Positions 35,861 to 46,345 are shown, counted from the first letter of the stretch. The stretch is DNA of 64,000 nucleotides from Eimeria necatrix (GCF_000499385.1 NW_013653448.1:117000-180999), one strand, 5' to 3'. A program made the numbers and translations. Notes: generated by a model not told the origin, from the letters alone.

Positions 35861-36527
35861 CTTCAGCGTTCTCTGGGGGCCCCCCGGCCGGCGAGAGTGC
35901 GTTGGGGCGTCGGGGGGCCCCCGCCCGGGGGCCCCCCTCGCGGGGGCCCCCCGGGGCCCCCGGAGTTCGCCGGAAGCGGCTGTTTGCCTCGCATGCATCG
36001 CTGAGCCGCGCGGGCAGCTGCGGGCCAGGGACCCGGAAGACAAACCAAGATGCATGCAGAGTGGTGGAGGGCTGGGGGCCCCAAGAAGACGCGCTGTGGG
36101 TCTCAGTGCTGGACGGCCACGGGCCCTCCGGGCACTTGGTCTCGGGCTTTGTGAATCGCAGGCTGCCCCGGCTCGTGGGCGAGAGCTGGGGGCCCCAGGG
36201 GGGCCTCCAAAAGGCCCTTTTTGCGGGCTACTTGGCCGCCAACGAAGAGTTGAAAAAAGGCAATATTGACATTTTCTGCAGCGGGACCACCTGCGTGGCC
36301 TGCGTGCTGCAAGAACGCACTCTTTACGTGGCCAACGTCGGGGACAGCAGGGCCATTCTCGGGAGGGGCCCCTCCCCCGAGGGCCCCTGGACTGCAGTGC
36401 CCCTCACTACAGACCACAAGCCCGAGTTGGAGACAGAGCGAAAACGCATTCTCGCAGCTGGCGGCCGAATCGCCCCCCTCCAGGAGGAGGACGGCTCCCC
36501 CTGTGGGCCCCTCAGGTCTGCCGACAA

Positions 36528-36569
<42 letters not shown>

Positions 36570-36921
36570 TTTTGGTGCTGCTGCTGCTGCTGCTGTTGGT
36601 TTTTGGTGCTGCTGCTGCTGCTGCTGTTGGCTTTTGGTGCTGCTGCTGCTGCTGCTGTTGGTTTTTGGTGCTGCTGGTGCTGCTGGTGCTGCTGGTGCTA
36701 CTGGTGCTGCTGGCGTTGGTGCTGCTGGTGCTGCTGCTGGTACTTCTGCTGCTGGTGCTGCTGCTGGCGCTGCTGCTGCTGCTTGCTGCTGCTGCTAGTG
36801 CGCTTCTGCAATCTGCCCCGTGTTGGGTGGCTTGCTCTGCGTGGCAGCTGTTTCTGCACTTCTCACTTTGCTGCTGTCCGGCTTTGCTGCCGCTCGTCCC
36901 CCCGGCCTTGCTGCCGTTTCC

Positions 36922-36958
<37 letters not shown>

Positions 36959-37282
36959 AGGGTGTGGCTGCCGACGGACGACGTGCCGGGGCTGGCCATG
37001 TCGCGCTCGCTGGGAGACTCTTTGGCTGCGAACGTGGGCGTGGTGGCGCAGCCGGAAGTGGGGACTTTTAGCTTGCGAGAAGGAGACAGATGTTTGCTGC
37101 TGGCCAGCGACGGAGTTTGGGAGTTTCTCTCCAACGAAGAAGCCCTCAAGACTGTCAAGCCTTTTGTCCTCAAAGGAGACCCTGCGGGGGGCTGCACTGC
37201 CCTCGTCAACAAGGCCCGCAAGAAGTGGGAGGAGGAAGACGGAGCCATCGACGACATCACCGCCCTCCTCGTGGTCTTCTGA
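35861..37282 (+). CDS. PP2C-type protein phosphatase (PPM family), 5' end incomplete
   Basis: Two exons (35861-36515 and 36961-37282) join in phase at CTCAG|GT and CAG|G. PP2C removes phosphate from Ser/Thr with two Mg/Mn ions. The motifs are complete: GTRKTNQDACR, VSVLDGHGPSGHLVS (metal Asp/Gly), CSGTTCVACVL, LYVANVGDSRAILGR, VPLTTDHKPELETERKRILA, PGLAMSRSLGDSLA, CLLLASDGVWEFLSNEEA and a closing GAIDDITALLVVF. The enzyme should be active. The N-terminal 50 residues come from GC-rich Gly/Pro/Ala DNA, and the exon has no good Met, so at least one upstream exon is missing; an ATG frame at 35,504 (MNNPGGAFEADQ) is a candidate but no clean phase-1 donor was found. The intron is filled with a CTG minisatellite. 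Confidence 0.85.
36530..36800. repeat. CTG-based minisatellite in the PP2C intron
   Basis: Runs of CTG alternate with GTTGGTTTTTGGTGCTG or similar, giving at least three units of about 39 bases, then a looser (CTGGTG)n part. The array lies wholly inside the intron between two conserved PP2C exons, so it is not under coding selection although it stays open in the sense frame for many codons. Confidence 0.85.
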
Positions 37283-37288
37283 GGGCCT

Positions 37289-37350
<62 letters not shown>

Positions 37351-37635
37351 GGCGGCAGTAGCGGCAGCAGCAGCAGCTGGGGACCGCCAGCGAGGAGATG
37401 CAGCAGCAAGGAGACAGCCGCTGAAGTGGTCCCAGCAGCAACACGCGAGGGCCAGCGGGGCCAGAGACGCAGAGGGACTTTTGCCAAGTTAGGAAGAGAC
37501 AAAAGGAGACAAAACAACAAAGAGACAAAGAAACAGAAGCAAAAGATGTAGCAAAAAAGAGACAGGAGGAACGCATCAAGAAGCACAGAGAGGCCCGCGA
37601 AGAGCCGTTAAAGGTAAAAGGCAGCGGCAGCGCCG

Positions 37636-37670
<35 letters not shown>

Positions 37671-38908
37671 ATTTTGTCCCCTTGTGTCCCCTGGCCCCAA
37701 ACCGCAGCAGCAGACTTCAGCGAGGAAGCTGCTGCAGCTGCTGCAGCAGCAACTCTCTCCAGCTGCCGGCTTGGTAGCCGGGGCAGCGCAAAGGGGCCCA
37801 GGGGGCCCCCCGGAAGAGACCCGGGGCCCCGCAACATTCTATTCTTCTAGGGGGCCCCCTTTCCCTACATTTAACCCTGTGGGGTTCATCTCTTTGGGGG
37901 CCCCCTGGGGTGCTACGCGAACTCAGGTGTACAGACACCCCAGCGAAACGTCAAAATTCGAATTTGAATAGAGTTTTTAATTCACAAGTTTCCTTCTGAG
38001 GAGCTTTTCAATGAAGCAATAAAACGCAAAGTCTCCACTAAAAACTTAACTCCGTGAGGGGGGCCCCCTCCAAGGTTTGGGGGAAAACCTCTTGAGCCCC
38101 ACAGATCCGCGACAGCAGGGGGGGCCCCCCAGCTGCAGGGGGGCCCCCTCTTTGCCGGCGGCTAAGTTGCATGCAGCACAAACCACAGCATTAAGGGGCC
38201 CCTGCGTCGGAGGCCGGGGGCCCCTTTTGACATTTGGGGCCCCCTAAACCCTCTGTAGAGGGGCAGGGCCAGCCGCGGCCAGGGGCCTGAATGCAGTCCC
38301 CAATTTTGCTGCTGTTTGCATGCATTTGGCAGCAGCAGCCCCGAGGGGACACCCTGTGGGGCCCCCAGGAGGGCCCAGGAGACAGGCTGCAGTCACAAAG
38401 ACCCCAGGCCTTCTTCTGGGCCCTCAGCTTCTCCCGTGGCACTTGTCTCTTGCTGCTGCTGGCTGCTGGGTGCGCCGTTTCCGGGGGCCCCTGGGGGCCC
38501 CACTTCCATGTCTTCGGGGGCCCCCACCAGGACCCGGGCAGGGGCCCCTCCAGCAGTACCCTCTTGCGCCTCCAGCTCCCTGGGGGGAGACGGCGGGGCC
38601 CCCGGGGGGCCCTCTCGCTCCCCAAAGAGGCCCCCAGGGGCCCCCTCTTCAGGGGGGCCCCCCTCCGCAGGCATTTCTCTCTCGGAGTCATCATCTTCCC
38701 CCGGAACTCCTGCAAAAAGGGGGCCCCTGGTGAGATAAGAACGGCCTAAGTTCCTTAAAGCCCCAAGTCTGGGGCCCTCAGAAGCAAAGCTGCGGGGGGG
38801 CCCCTCTCCGGGGGCCTCCGTGGTGCCGGGGGTCACGAAGGGCTGCAGCAGCAGCAGCAAAAGGGGTGCCACGCCTCACTTGCCCGCAGCAGCAGCAGCC
38901 CCAGCAAG

Positions 38909-38951
<43 letters not shown>

Positions 38952-39650
38952 CAGGGAGCCAAGAGGCTTACCCCCCTGTGAGCTCCGCTGTGGGTAGAGG
39001 AAGGCCCATATGGAAACTGCATTAGCAGCTGCTGGTGTTCGCCGTGTGGCATTTGGGCTGGCCCTTCAGCAGCAGCAGCAGCAGCAGCTGCTGCTGCTGC
39101 TGCTGCTGCTGCAGCAGCCGCAGAAGAAGCAGCCGCAGCGACCCTGCGCGCCCGCAGCAGCAACGCAGCGAGCCAGCAGCAAAGAAATAAAAGGAGACAG
39201 CCGCAGCAGCGGAGACTCCAAAATAAAAAGAGACTCAACAGGGGCAAGGGGCCCCTGCAGTCCCCACTAGGGGGCCCCACCTGCTGCTCGCTGGCGTGAG
39301 GGGCCCCTGCTCTGGGTACGGGGGGGGGGGCCCCCCACTTCCCCAGAGACTGAAGGAGTCCCCTGCAGCAGCAGCAGCAGCAGCTGCTGCTGCTGCTGCT
39401 GGCTGCGGGGGCCCCGGGGCCTCGTCCCCCTCCCCCATAAAGGCACAGGCCCGGGGCCTCCCCCAGTCTATCACTGGGGGGCCCCTCTCTCGAAAGGGGA
39501 GGGGGGGCCCCTTGTGCTGCAGCGCAGCAACTTCGTAGCTGTCGCAGTAGAGGGGCAGCGACAAGCAGCAGCAGCAAGCAGCAGGGGGGCCCCCCGGGGG
39601 CCCCCCGGAGGGCAGCACGCAGCTGTGCAGGCCCCTGAAGAGACAAAAGT

Positions 39651-39685
<35 letters not shown>

Positions 39686-39982
39686 CACAAAGACAGGGCC
39701 AGCTGCAGCAAAAGCTGCAGCAGCAAAGACCAAAGAGAAGCAGCAAAACGGCTAAAGGGGACAGAAAAAGGAGACTGCTCAGAGACAGAGACACCCGGGG
39801 AAGCAGCAGCAGACACAGAGACACCCGCAGCAGCAGCAGACACAGAGATATCCGCAGCAGCAGCAGCAGCAGCAGCAGCAAATAAGCCACAAACAAACTC
39901 ACAGCTGCAGCAGCTCCATTACAATGTCTCAGACATAGAGACGGAGACACCAGGGAAAGCGGCAGCAGACGCAGAGACACCC

Positions 39983-40034
<52 letters not shown>

Positions 40035-40040
40035 ACTCAC
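37283..40040. other. Repeat-rich stretch, no confident gene
   Basis: CAG runs (37,289-37,348, 38,911-38,950, 39,070-39,115, 39,653-39,680, 39,850-39,880) and many GGGGGCCCCC boxes keep almost every frame open. A minus-strand segment near 38,400-38,710 is preceded by an acceptor-like TTTTTGCAG and gives an acidic low-complexity product (GVPGEDDDSEREMPAEGG); it may be a late exon of the minus-strand gene seen at 40,041-40,840. Nothing here has a recognised domain. Confidence 0.4.
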
Positions 40041-40811
40041 AGCTGCACCAGCTCCATTATAGTGTCTTTTGCTGCAGTGTCTGTCTCCGTCTCCCTCCGG
40101 CCCAGCGAGGAGAGTCCCCAGGGGGGCGGGGGGCAGGGGCGGCCTTCGGGGACTGCAGCAAAGACGCCCCAAAACCCTAAACCCTAAACCCTAAACCCTA
40201 AACCCTAAACCCTAAACCCTAAACCCTTTTGCGAACTAGCTCACCAGGGTCTCGCGCAGCTGGGGTGTCTCTTGTTGCTGGTGGCTCTCCTGGCAGCAGC
40301 AAAAGAAAAGCAAGAACCCGCTGGAGTGTACGTACACCCCAGATTCAACAAAGGCCCTAAACCCTAAACCCTAAACCCTAAGCCCTAAACCCTAAACCCT
40401 AAACCGCTACAACCCCACGACAGTCTTATAAGCTGACCCGGAGGTGCCCGTAGGGACAAGTGCAGGACAAGGGTTTAGGGTTTAGGGTTTAGGGTTTAGG
40501 GTTTAGGGTTTACCTGGAGGGTTTTTAAGCGCTTTCTGAAGCCACAGCCGCTGGGCGCGCTGCTGCAGCAGCAGCTGCTGCTGCAGCCGCGGCAGCACGG
40601 GGGCCCACTCCTGCCCCTCGAGCGTGTCTTCTGGGGGCCCCCCCAGGGGCCCCCCCAGGGGCCCCCCCGGGGGCCCCCTTGTGGGGTCTAGGGTTGCATG
40701 CAAAGGCCCCAGGAAAGGGGGGCCCCCAGGCCTGCTGGGCAGGCAGGGGGCCCCCCACTGCATTTGCAGGGGGCCCCTTGTGGGGGCCTTCCAGCTGCTG
40801 CGGCAAGACAC
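40041..40811 (-). CDS. Fragment of an unidentified minus-strand gene (two candidate exons)
   Basis: One exon ends at 40,514 with LQQRAQRLWLQKALKNPPG and a perfect donor formed by the first repeat of a CCCTAAA array (CAG|GTAAACCC, phase 1). A second, 40152-40041, begins after TTTGCTGCAG in the matching phase, reads GLSSLGRRETETDTAAKDTI then MELVQL, and ends at a GTGAGT donor in phase 2. The first exon is Gly/Pro-rich upstream and its start is uncertain. Further exons should lie below 40,041 but were not found. No family is recognised. Confidence 0.35.
40168..40512. repeat. Interstitial telomere-like arrays in both orientations
   Basis: CCCTAAA repeats run at about 40,168-40,227 and 40,356-40,405 (one variant CCCTAAG), and TTTAGGG repeats at about 40,467-40,512. 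The opposite orientations and coding sequence on both sides show that this is not a chromosome end. TTTAGGG is the heptamer described for Eimeria and other coccidian telomeres. Confidence 0.9.
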
Positions 40812-41227
40812 CAGTGGCCCTGGAGGGCCCCCAGCAGTCAGCTGCCCCCGCGAAGGGCTAGGGTTTAGGGTTTAGGGTTTAGGGTTTAGGGTTTGCTGCT
40901 AGGGCTTGAGTTCTGGGATGCGAAGTGTTGTTTTAAACCCTAGGGGCCCCCGTGCATAGCCCAGAAGGAGTCTAGCTTAGGGCCCCGGGGGCCCCAGGGG
41001 CCCCCGGGCCCCGGGGGCCCCCTCCAGGGGCTGCTGCAGCTAGCAGCGGGCACTGGGGTCTGAACTCAAACCCTAAACCCTAGAACAAGCAGCAGCTCCT
41101 AAGGTTTAGAAATAACATGTAATTTGACTTTTAAAGGGACTTATTTTGGGTCTTTTGAGTGGCTGAGGGGCCCCTCATTGTTGAGGCTTCGGGGGGCCCC
41201 TGTCCCCGCTGGACTTTGGCTAAGAGG

Positions 41228-41809
41228 ATGGGGGGCCCCCCTGGGCCGGGCTGGCTGGGGGCCCTTGCGGGTCTCCCTCGTACCCTATTAAAGAGTTTCA
41301 TTGTTCATTTCGAGCCCACGCTGAGGGGCCCCCAGGGGGCCCCCTGGGGGCCCCCAGGGGGCCCCCCCTTCCCCTCTCTGACTCTCCGGGAGACCCTTGA
41401 ACTTGCTCGTTACCGGTGGCGGCAGTGGGTAGCACCCCGAGGGGCCCCAGGGGGCCCCCCAGGCCCCGCGACGGGGCTTTCCGGGGGGCCCTCAGGGGGC
41501 CCCTCAGGGGCCCCCCAAGGGGGGCCCCCAGGGGAGCCTCCAGGGGCCCCGGGAGAAGCAGGGGCCCCCCATGGGGGGCCCCCCTACAGGCCCCCTGCCA
41601 TCTGGCCCAGCCGGCTTTGTCTCCCCGAGGGGCCCCCCCCTCCTGAGGCAGCAGATATCCCCGAGGGCCTCCTGAGGGTACAGGCCCTGGGCCACGGGAC
41701 CTTCTTGCTGCAGACTCGGGGGGCCCCCGGAGGCATTGGGGGCCCCCTCAACATCCTCACGGACCCCTTCTTCTCACGGCGAGCCGGGCCTTGGGGGCGA
41801 ATCGGGGGT

Positions 41810-41862
<53 letters not shown>

Positions 41863-42652
41863 CAGCGGCAGCTGTAGCGTAGCAGCAGCAGCAGCGCAGT
41901 AGCAGCAGCAGTAGCGCAGCAGCAGCAGCGGTAGCAGCAGCAGCAGGGCGAGCGTTGGCAGCTAGTGCTGCGGCGAACTCAGGAGCAGCAGCAGCCGCAG
42001 CAGCAGCAGCAGCAGCGGCGGAGGGAGGGGGCCTTTTGCTGCAGCAATTCGCCAGCAAGTGTTGCGTTTGCTGCTGCTTTGCTGCAGTGCGCCGCATTTG
42101 TCCTGCTGCTGTTTCTGTCTCCTCTTTGCCCCCCATTGACTTTGTGCTGCTGACTTCTGCTGCTTACGACGCAATGGACTTGGGGGCCCTGCAGCAGCTG
42201 CAGCAGCAGTTTAGCTGTACCCTTGTGGGGCCCCAGGGGACTGTGGGGCCCCTCTACCTGCCCCCCAAGCTGCGGGCCTTTGGCTATCCGCTGCAGTGGC
42301 GGGGGGCCCCCCTGCGGCTGGGGGGTGCTGCCTTTTTGCTGCTGCCAGCAGCAGCAGCAGCAGCAGCAAGGTGGGGCCCCGACAAAGGCGTTGCGGGCTG
42401 GGGGTCCTTCTGTACCCTTTTGGGGGCCCACCAGGTCTTCGTCAGTGGCCGCCAGGGCTTCAGCCCGGAGCTGCTTGCTGCTGCTGCTGCTGCAGCGCAG
42501 CAGCAGCGCCTCGACGAGCTGCTGCTGCAGCAGCAGTCCCGCATCAGAGACAAGTACGAAGCTCTTTGGGGACCTTTAGAAGCAGACGATCCCACTCCCC
42601 AAGCAAGAGAAATGGCGCAGGAGCTCGCTGCAGCAAGACACGAGACACTTTC

Positions 42653-42690
<38 letters not shown>

Positions 42691-42855
42691 GGCTGGACCT
42701 CGCGCTGCTCCCCATAGGGGGCTACGAGCCCACCCCTTTGCTGCAGCGATTCAACATGACGCCTGAGGAGACTGTGCAAGTGAGCAGCAACCCCACCAAT
42801 AACCACCTTGCTTGCCGGGTGGCTGTAGCTGCTGCTGTTGCTGCTGTCGCTGCCA

Positions 42856-42896
<41 letters not shown>

Positions 42897-43228
42897 AGGC
42901 CCACCAGCTGCTGGGCTCCCGAGTCACTGTGGCCTCCTGCTTCGATGTGCTGCCTCTTGGGGGAGAACCTTACGGGGAGGCGCCGCTGAGAGCTGAGGCT
43001 GCATGCGCAAAGCTAGGAGTACCCTTCAACCCGCACTTGGGGGCCCCAGTTGAAGGGTCAGAGGGGCCCCCGGGGGGCCCCCCTCAGGGGGTCCCTCAGG
43101 GGGCCCCTCAGGGGGCCCCTCAGGGGTCCCCTCAGGGGCCCCCTGAGGGCTGTTCGGGCCCTCTCCGGCCCTCCAGGGCCCCCCCGGGCTTCTACTGTTT
43201 ACAGCCAGGAGAGGCCATTTACGTGTAG
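41228..43228 (+). CDS. NAPE-PLD/UlaG-type metallo-beta-lactamase-fold protein, metal ligands lost (predicted pseudoenzyme)
   Basis: Three exons (41228-41807, 42088-42779, 42899-43228) join in phase to about 533 residues. Family hallmarks remain recognisable: LGHGTFLLQTRG, LNILTDPFFSRRAGPWGRIG continuing to VRRICP, LPPIDFVLL, FVSGRQGFSPELL, LDLALLPIGGYEP, FNMTPEETVQ and a final strand SRVTVASCFDVLPLGGEPYG. Active members bind two zinc ions through HxHxDH. Here that motif reads TSAAYDAMD (residues about 216-224): all three His are gone and only the Asp remains. The later GDTGY Asp, the His before NPEEA and the HWGTF His are replaced too. Intact NAPE-PLD hydrolyses N-acyl-phosphatidylethanolamine; this product should not. 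Ala and Gln runs are inserted, and intron 1 begins GTAAG(CAG)n. Start at the first in-frame ATG; an upstream exon is possible. Confidence 0.7.
41819..41862. repeat. CAG run immediately after a splice donor (intronic)
   Basis: About 14 CAG units start within ten bases of the predicted GTAAGC donor of the metallo-beta-lactamase-fold gene, so the run lies in intron 1. Confidence 0.8.
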
Positions 43229-44012
43229 CGCTTCGGGGCCCCAAACCCTAGGGTTTGGGCCAAAACTCGCGCGAACTCTAGACTCTAAGTCTTTGGCGCT
43301 TTTTAGGGGCACCTTATAACTAAAAGAGCCCTCTATCGGCACTCCGGGGGCCCCCTGGGGGCCCCCCTGGGGGCCCCCCTGTCTTCTCTAGGCTCTAGGC
43401 GGCGCCCTGAGGGCCCCAAAGACCCACAGAGGTCCAGCTGGGGCTTGGGAGCCGCACAGCTGCTGCTTTATTTTGGGCTTAGTGCAAGGTCACTTGGGGT
43501 GTACGTACACCGCGAGCTGTGGCAGCCGAGGCTGCTCGCCGGCCTGCCTAGTGGCTGCGAAAAAGGCGAAATTTAATTTTAATTTAAGAAAATTATATTT
43601 TAAAATTGGGTTTTACACAAATAATGGTTTGTGTAGTGTGCTTCTCGTAAATCCCACAGAGTACACTAGTTGCCCACAGTCGCCGTACACAGCTGCGCAG
43701 AGCAGGCTGCGCAGGCGGCTGATCTCTTGAATTAAATTGAGATTGTTTGAATTTTTGGGTTTATTTTGCATGAAAAATGAAAACAAATTCAGTAAAGGAA
43801 GAAGTGGAAGGCGAGGCGGCGCGGGAGCCGCGGGCTCCAGTGGTTTCGGGTGCATGCGGGGCCGGAAGAGCTGCGGTGTATGTACACCTGGGGCTTGCGT
43901 TCAGCCCCGCCGCAATGGGGAATCTCCAGCGCTCGGGGGCGCTGAGTGTTGAGATTTGTTGCTGCTTGGACTTCCCATCTTTGCGGACTTTCAGGTGTAC
44001 GTACACTCCAAA
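43229..44012. other. Intergenic stretch with AT-rich island and palindromes
   Basis: It contains GGGGGCCCCC boxes (43,345-43,380), an AT-rich island at about 43,565-43,795, and copies of GGTGTACGTACACC or close variants at 43,498-43,511, 43,875-43,888 and 43,994-44,007. The last copy ends six bases before the eL37 ATG. This is a likely promoter/5' UTR region for eL37. Confidence 0.5.
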
Positions 44013-44471
44013 ATGGGGAAGGCAGGCAAGGGCACTGGCTCCTTCGGGCGCCGCCACGGAAAGACCCACTTTCTGTGCCTGCGTTGTGGGCGGCGCTCTT
44101 ACCACGTGCAGAAGAAGACCTGCGCCTCTTGCGGTAGGGCTGGGGTTTAGGGTTTAGGGTTTAGGGTTTAGGGTTTGGGGTTTGCGCCGAACGCGCCCGC
44201 CGCCTCCCCAAAACCCCGCCTGCTCCCCTGTGGGGAGCCCGCCTCCCCGGACTTCTCCTCAAACTCTTTTCTTCACTTTTTGTTTTTTTTTATTTTCTTC
44301 ATTTCCGCATTTTGGGGCTGCACGCGCGGCTGCGGGGTGTCCGTACACCTCGGCTGCGCCCCACACCTTGCGGTGTATGTACACCGCAGCTCCCGGGGGG
44401 CCCCCAGAGCCAGCTGGCCCTTCGGGCCTTTTTGCTGCTCTCTGGGGGCCCCCGTGCGGCGGCTGCAGCGT

Positions 44472-44504
<33 letters not shown>

Positions 44505-44887
44505 CGGGTGTACGTACACCCGGGCCCCAGGGCCCCGCTTTGCTGCTGCTCTTCGTTTTGCTGCACTTGTTTCTTTTTGCTGCATTTCTTTTTGCTGCTT
44601 TTCTTTCTTTTTGCTGCAGGATATCCCTCGGCAAAGAAGAGGACCTACAACTGGTCCGAGAAGGCGAAGCGCAGGCACACCACGGGCACGGGCAGGTGCG
44701 CCTCGAGGGTTTAGGGTTTAGGGTTTAGGGTTTAGGGTTTAGGGTTTGGCTATTGGCTGCGGGCGCTTTGCGCTGCTTCTGCTGCAGAATGCGCTACCTG
44801 AAGACTCTGCCCCGCCGCGCGAAGAACCAGTTCAGAGAGGGGACTGTGGCAGTGAGCCAGAGGAAGAAAACAAAAACCCAAAAGTAA
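44013..44887 (+). CDS. RPL37: 60S ribosomal protein eL37 (L37e)
   Basis: Three exons (44013-44133, 44620-44695, 44788-44887) join in phase to 98 residues, the usual length. eL37 is a small zinc-binding protein of the large cytosolic ribosomal subunit. The product begins [20 protein letters not shown] and has the zinc site [20 protein letters not shown] (two C-x2-C pairs). It continues with [40 protein letters not shown] and a basic tail [18 protein letters not shown]. Every family block is present with no Gln or Ala insert, unlike its neighbours. Both introns carry TTTAGGG arrays soon after the donor, and intron 1 also has a CTG run and GGTGTACGTACACC. Small ribosomal genes surrounded by such repeats are easily missed by automatic annotation. 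Confidence 0.95.
44145..44180. repeat. TTTAGGG array in eL37 intron 1
   Basis: About five TTTAGGG heptamers begin about 13 bases after the donor of eL37 exon 1. Confidence 0.9.
44707..44748. repeat. TTTAGGG array in eL37 intron 2
   Basis: Six TTTAGGG heptamers start about 12 bases after the donor of exon 2 and fill nearly half of the 92-base intron. Confidence 0.9.
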
Positions 44888-45251
44888 TCTTTTTGTCTCT
44901 TTTTTGAGACATTGAGAGCTTCAAGTTAAGGCCAAAGGGGCTGCCTGGGGCCCCCGACGCTTGGGGGCCCCCGGGCTTCCTTTTCGCTGCAGGGGGCCCC
45001 CCTTGGCTCCACAGGGCTGCCTCTGTAGGGTACCTAGAGGGTACTGTGGGGGCCCCGGGGGCCCCCAGGGGCCCCGGGGGCCCCCCAGGGGCCCCGGGGG
45101 CCCCCCAGGGGCCCCGGGGGCTGCTGATCACTCAAGCAACGTCTTTGCCATTGTTGTTTGGTGGTTTACTTCTCGAGTTATCTTTTGTAACAACTGAAGT
45201 AGGGGTTGGCTTTGTAGCTGCTTGGAAGTAGTCTGAAGTAGGGCAAGCTGA

Positions 45252-45530
45252 GGTGTATAGACACCTCCGAGGTGTCTGTACACCCTGAGGTGTGCGGAAA
45301 CCTCTGGGGTGTACAGGCACCTCTGGGGTGTACAGGCACCTCTGAGGTGTCTAGGCACCTCTGAGGTGTATAGACACCGCTGAGGTGTATAGACACCGCT
45401 GAGGTGTATAGACACCTGTGAGGTGTATAGACACCGCTGGGGTGTATAGACACCTCTGAGGTGTATAGACACCTCTGAGGTGTATAGACACCTCTGGGGT
45501 GTACTAACGCCTCTGAGGTGTACTGACGCC
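45252..45530. repeat. Tandem array of a 19-base palindrome-containing unit
   Basis: About 15 head-to-tail units of GGTGTATAGACACC plus TCTGA (variants GTACAGGCACC, CTGTACACC) fill 279 bases. The core of each unit is an imperfect 14-base palindrome related to the dispersed GGTGTACGTACACC. The 19-base period rotates through all frames, so the open frames across it encode a 19-residue periodic peptide on each strand that is unlikely to be selected. Confidence 0.9.
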
Positions 45531-45584
45531 TCAGAAATGGTCTGCAGAAATCCTTGGAGGGTTTTATCACTTTTAGAAAAAGAC

Positions 45585-46190
45585 AAATAAAGCAGTCGAA
45601 GTTAAAGCGATCAAAGAGAAGTACCAAAATGCTCAAGTGCTGCACACACTGCAGAGAAGCTTGTGCTCTCTCTGTGCAAATGCTTTGCAAAAAAGCTATC
45701 TTTATTCATTTTATTTTAATAATTGTTTTCGTAATTGCTTGTATATCCTCTCTTGTTAATGTGCGCGCATTGCATGCAAGGCAGGGGAGGCTGCATGCGC
45801 TGCGGTGTATGTACACCGATGCACATTTTGAATAATTCATATTTGGTAAATCATATTTGAATAAATCACATTTGAATAAATTGCATTTGAAATGTCCTGT
45901 TAACAGAAAATATGTCTATAAAAGCGTGAAAGATTAATTAATTAAATAATTAATTTTGTTTCATCTTTATTTACAAATTATTATTTTTTGTTCATTGATT
46001 TATTTTCCTTGTTTTTGGCAGAGCGCCGCTCCTAGTAACAAATCATTTTCGCCTCCTGAAGAAATAAAATATGTTTTTCTTGTTTTATAAAAAACTAAAT
46101 AAATTCAGATATTATAATTGTTATTCTCCGAATTAATTAATGGACACTTTATTTCCAAAAATTCAAGTTTTTCAACTTGCAAATTTCTCG
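45585..46190. other. AT-rich intergenic island
   Basis: Composition falls abruptly to A/T-rich, with AATTAATTA words and several TTTGAATAAAT repeats (45,838-45,895), inside otherwise very GC-rich DNA. It lies between the end of eL37 and the condensin-like gene. Confidence 0.7.
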
Positions 46191-46193
46191 CTA

Positions 46194-46243
<50 letters not shown>

Positions 46244-46345
46244 CGGCATTGCTTGATTTCGCCCAAGCCCGCAGAAGTGAGGAAATAAAGCATTGAGATT
46301 CTTTTCTAAATCAGATAAGTACATTTTCAGTGATTTTTGTTTGCT

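Noticed and set aside
36103..37260. A 385-codon minus-strand frame across the PP2C gene
   Set aside because: The plus strand gives every PP2C motif across two exons; the minus frame has only Ser/Gln runs.
40168..40512. A chromosome end (telomere)
   Set aside because: The heptamer arrays occur in both orientations and many times in introns between coding exons, so they are interstitial.
45252..45530. A CRISPR array
   Set aside because: The units are contiguous 19-base repeats without unique spacers, and the genome is eukaryotic.
45128..45690. Minus-strand frames encoding periodic VYTPQRCLYTSEVSIHL-type peptides
   Set aside because: They arise from the 19-base tandem array, which repeats in all frames as a 19-residue period; no start context or neighbouring exon supports coding.
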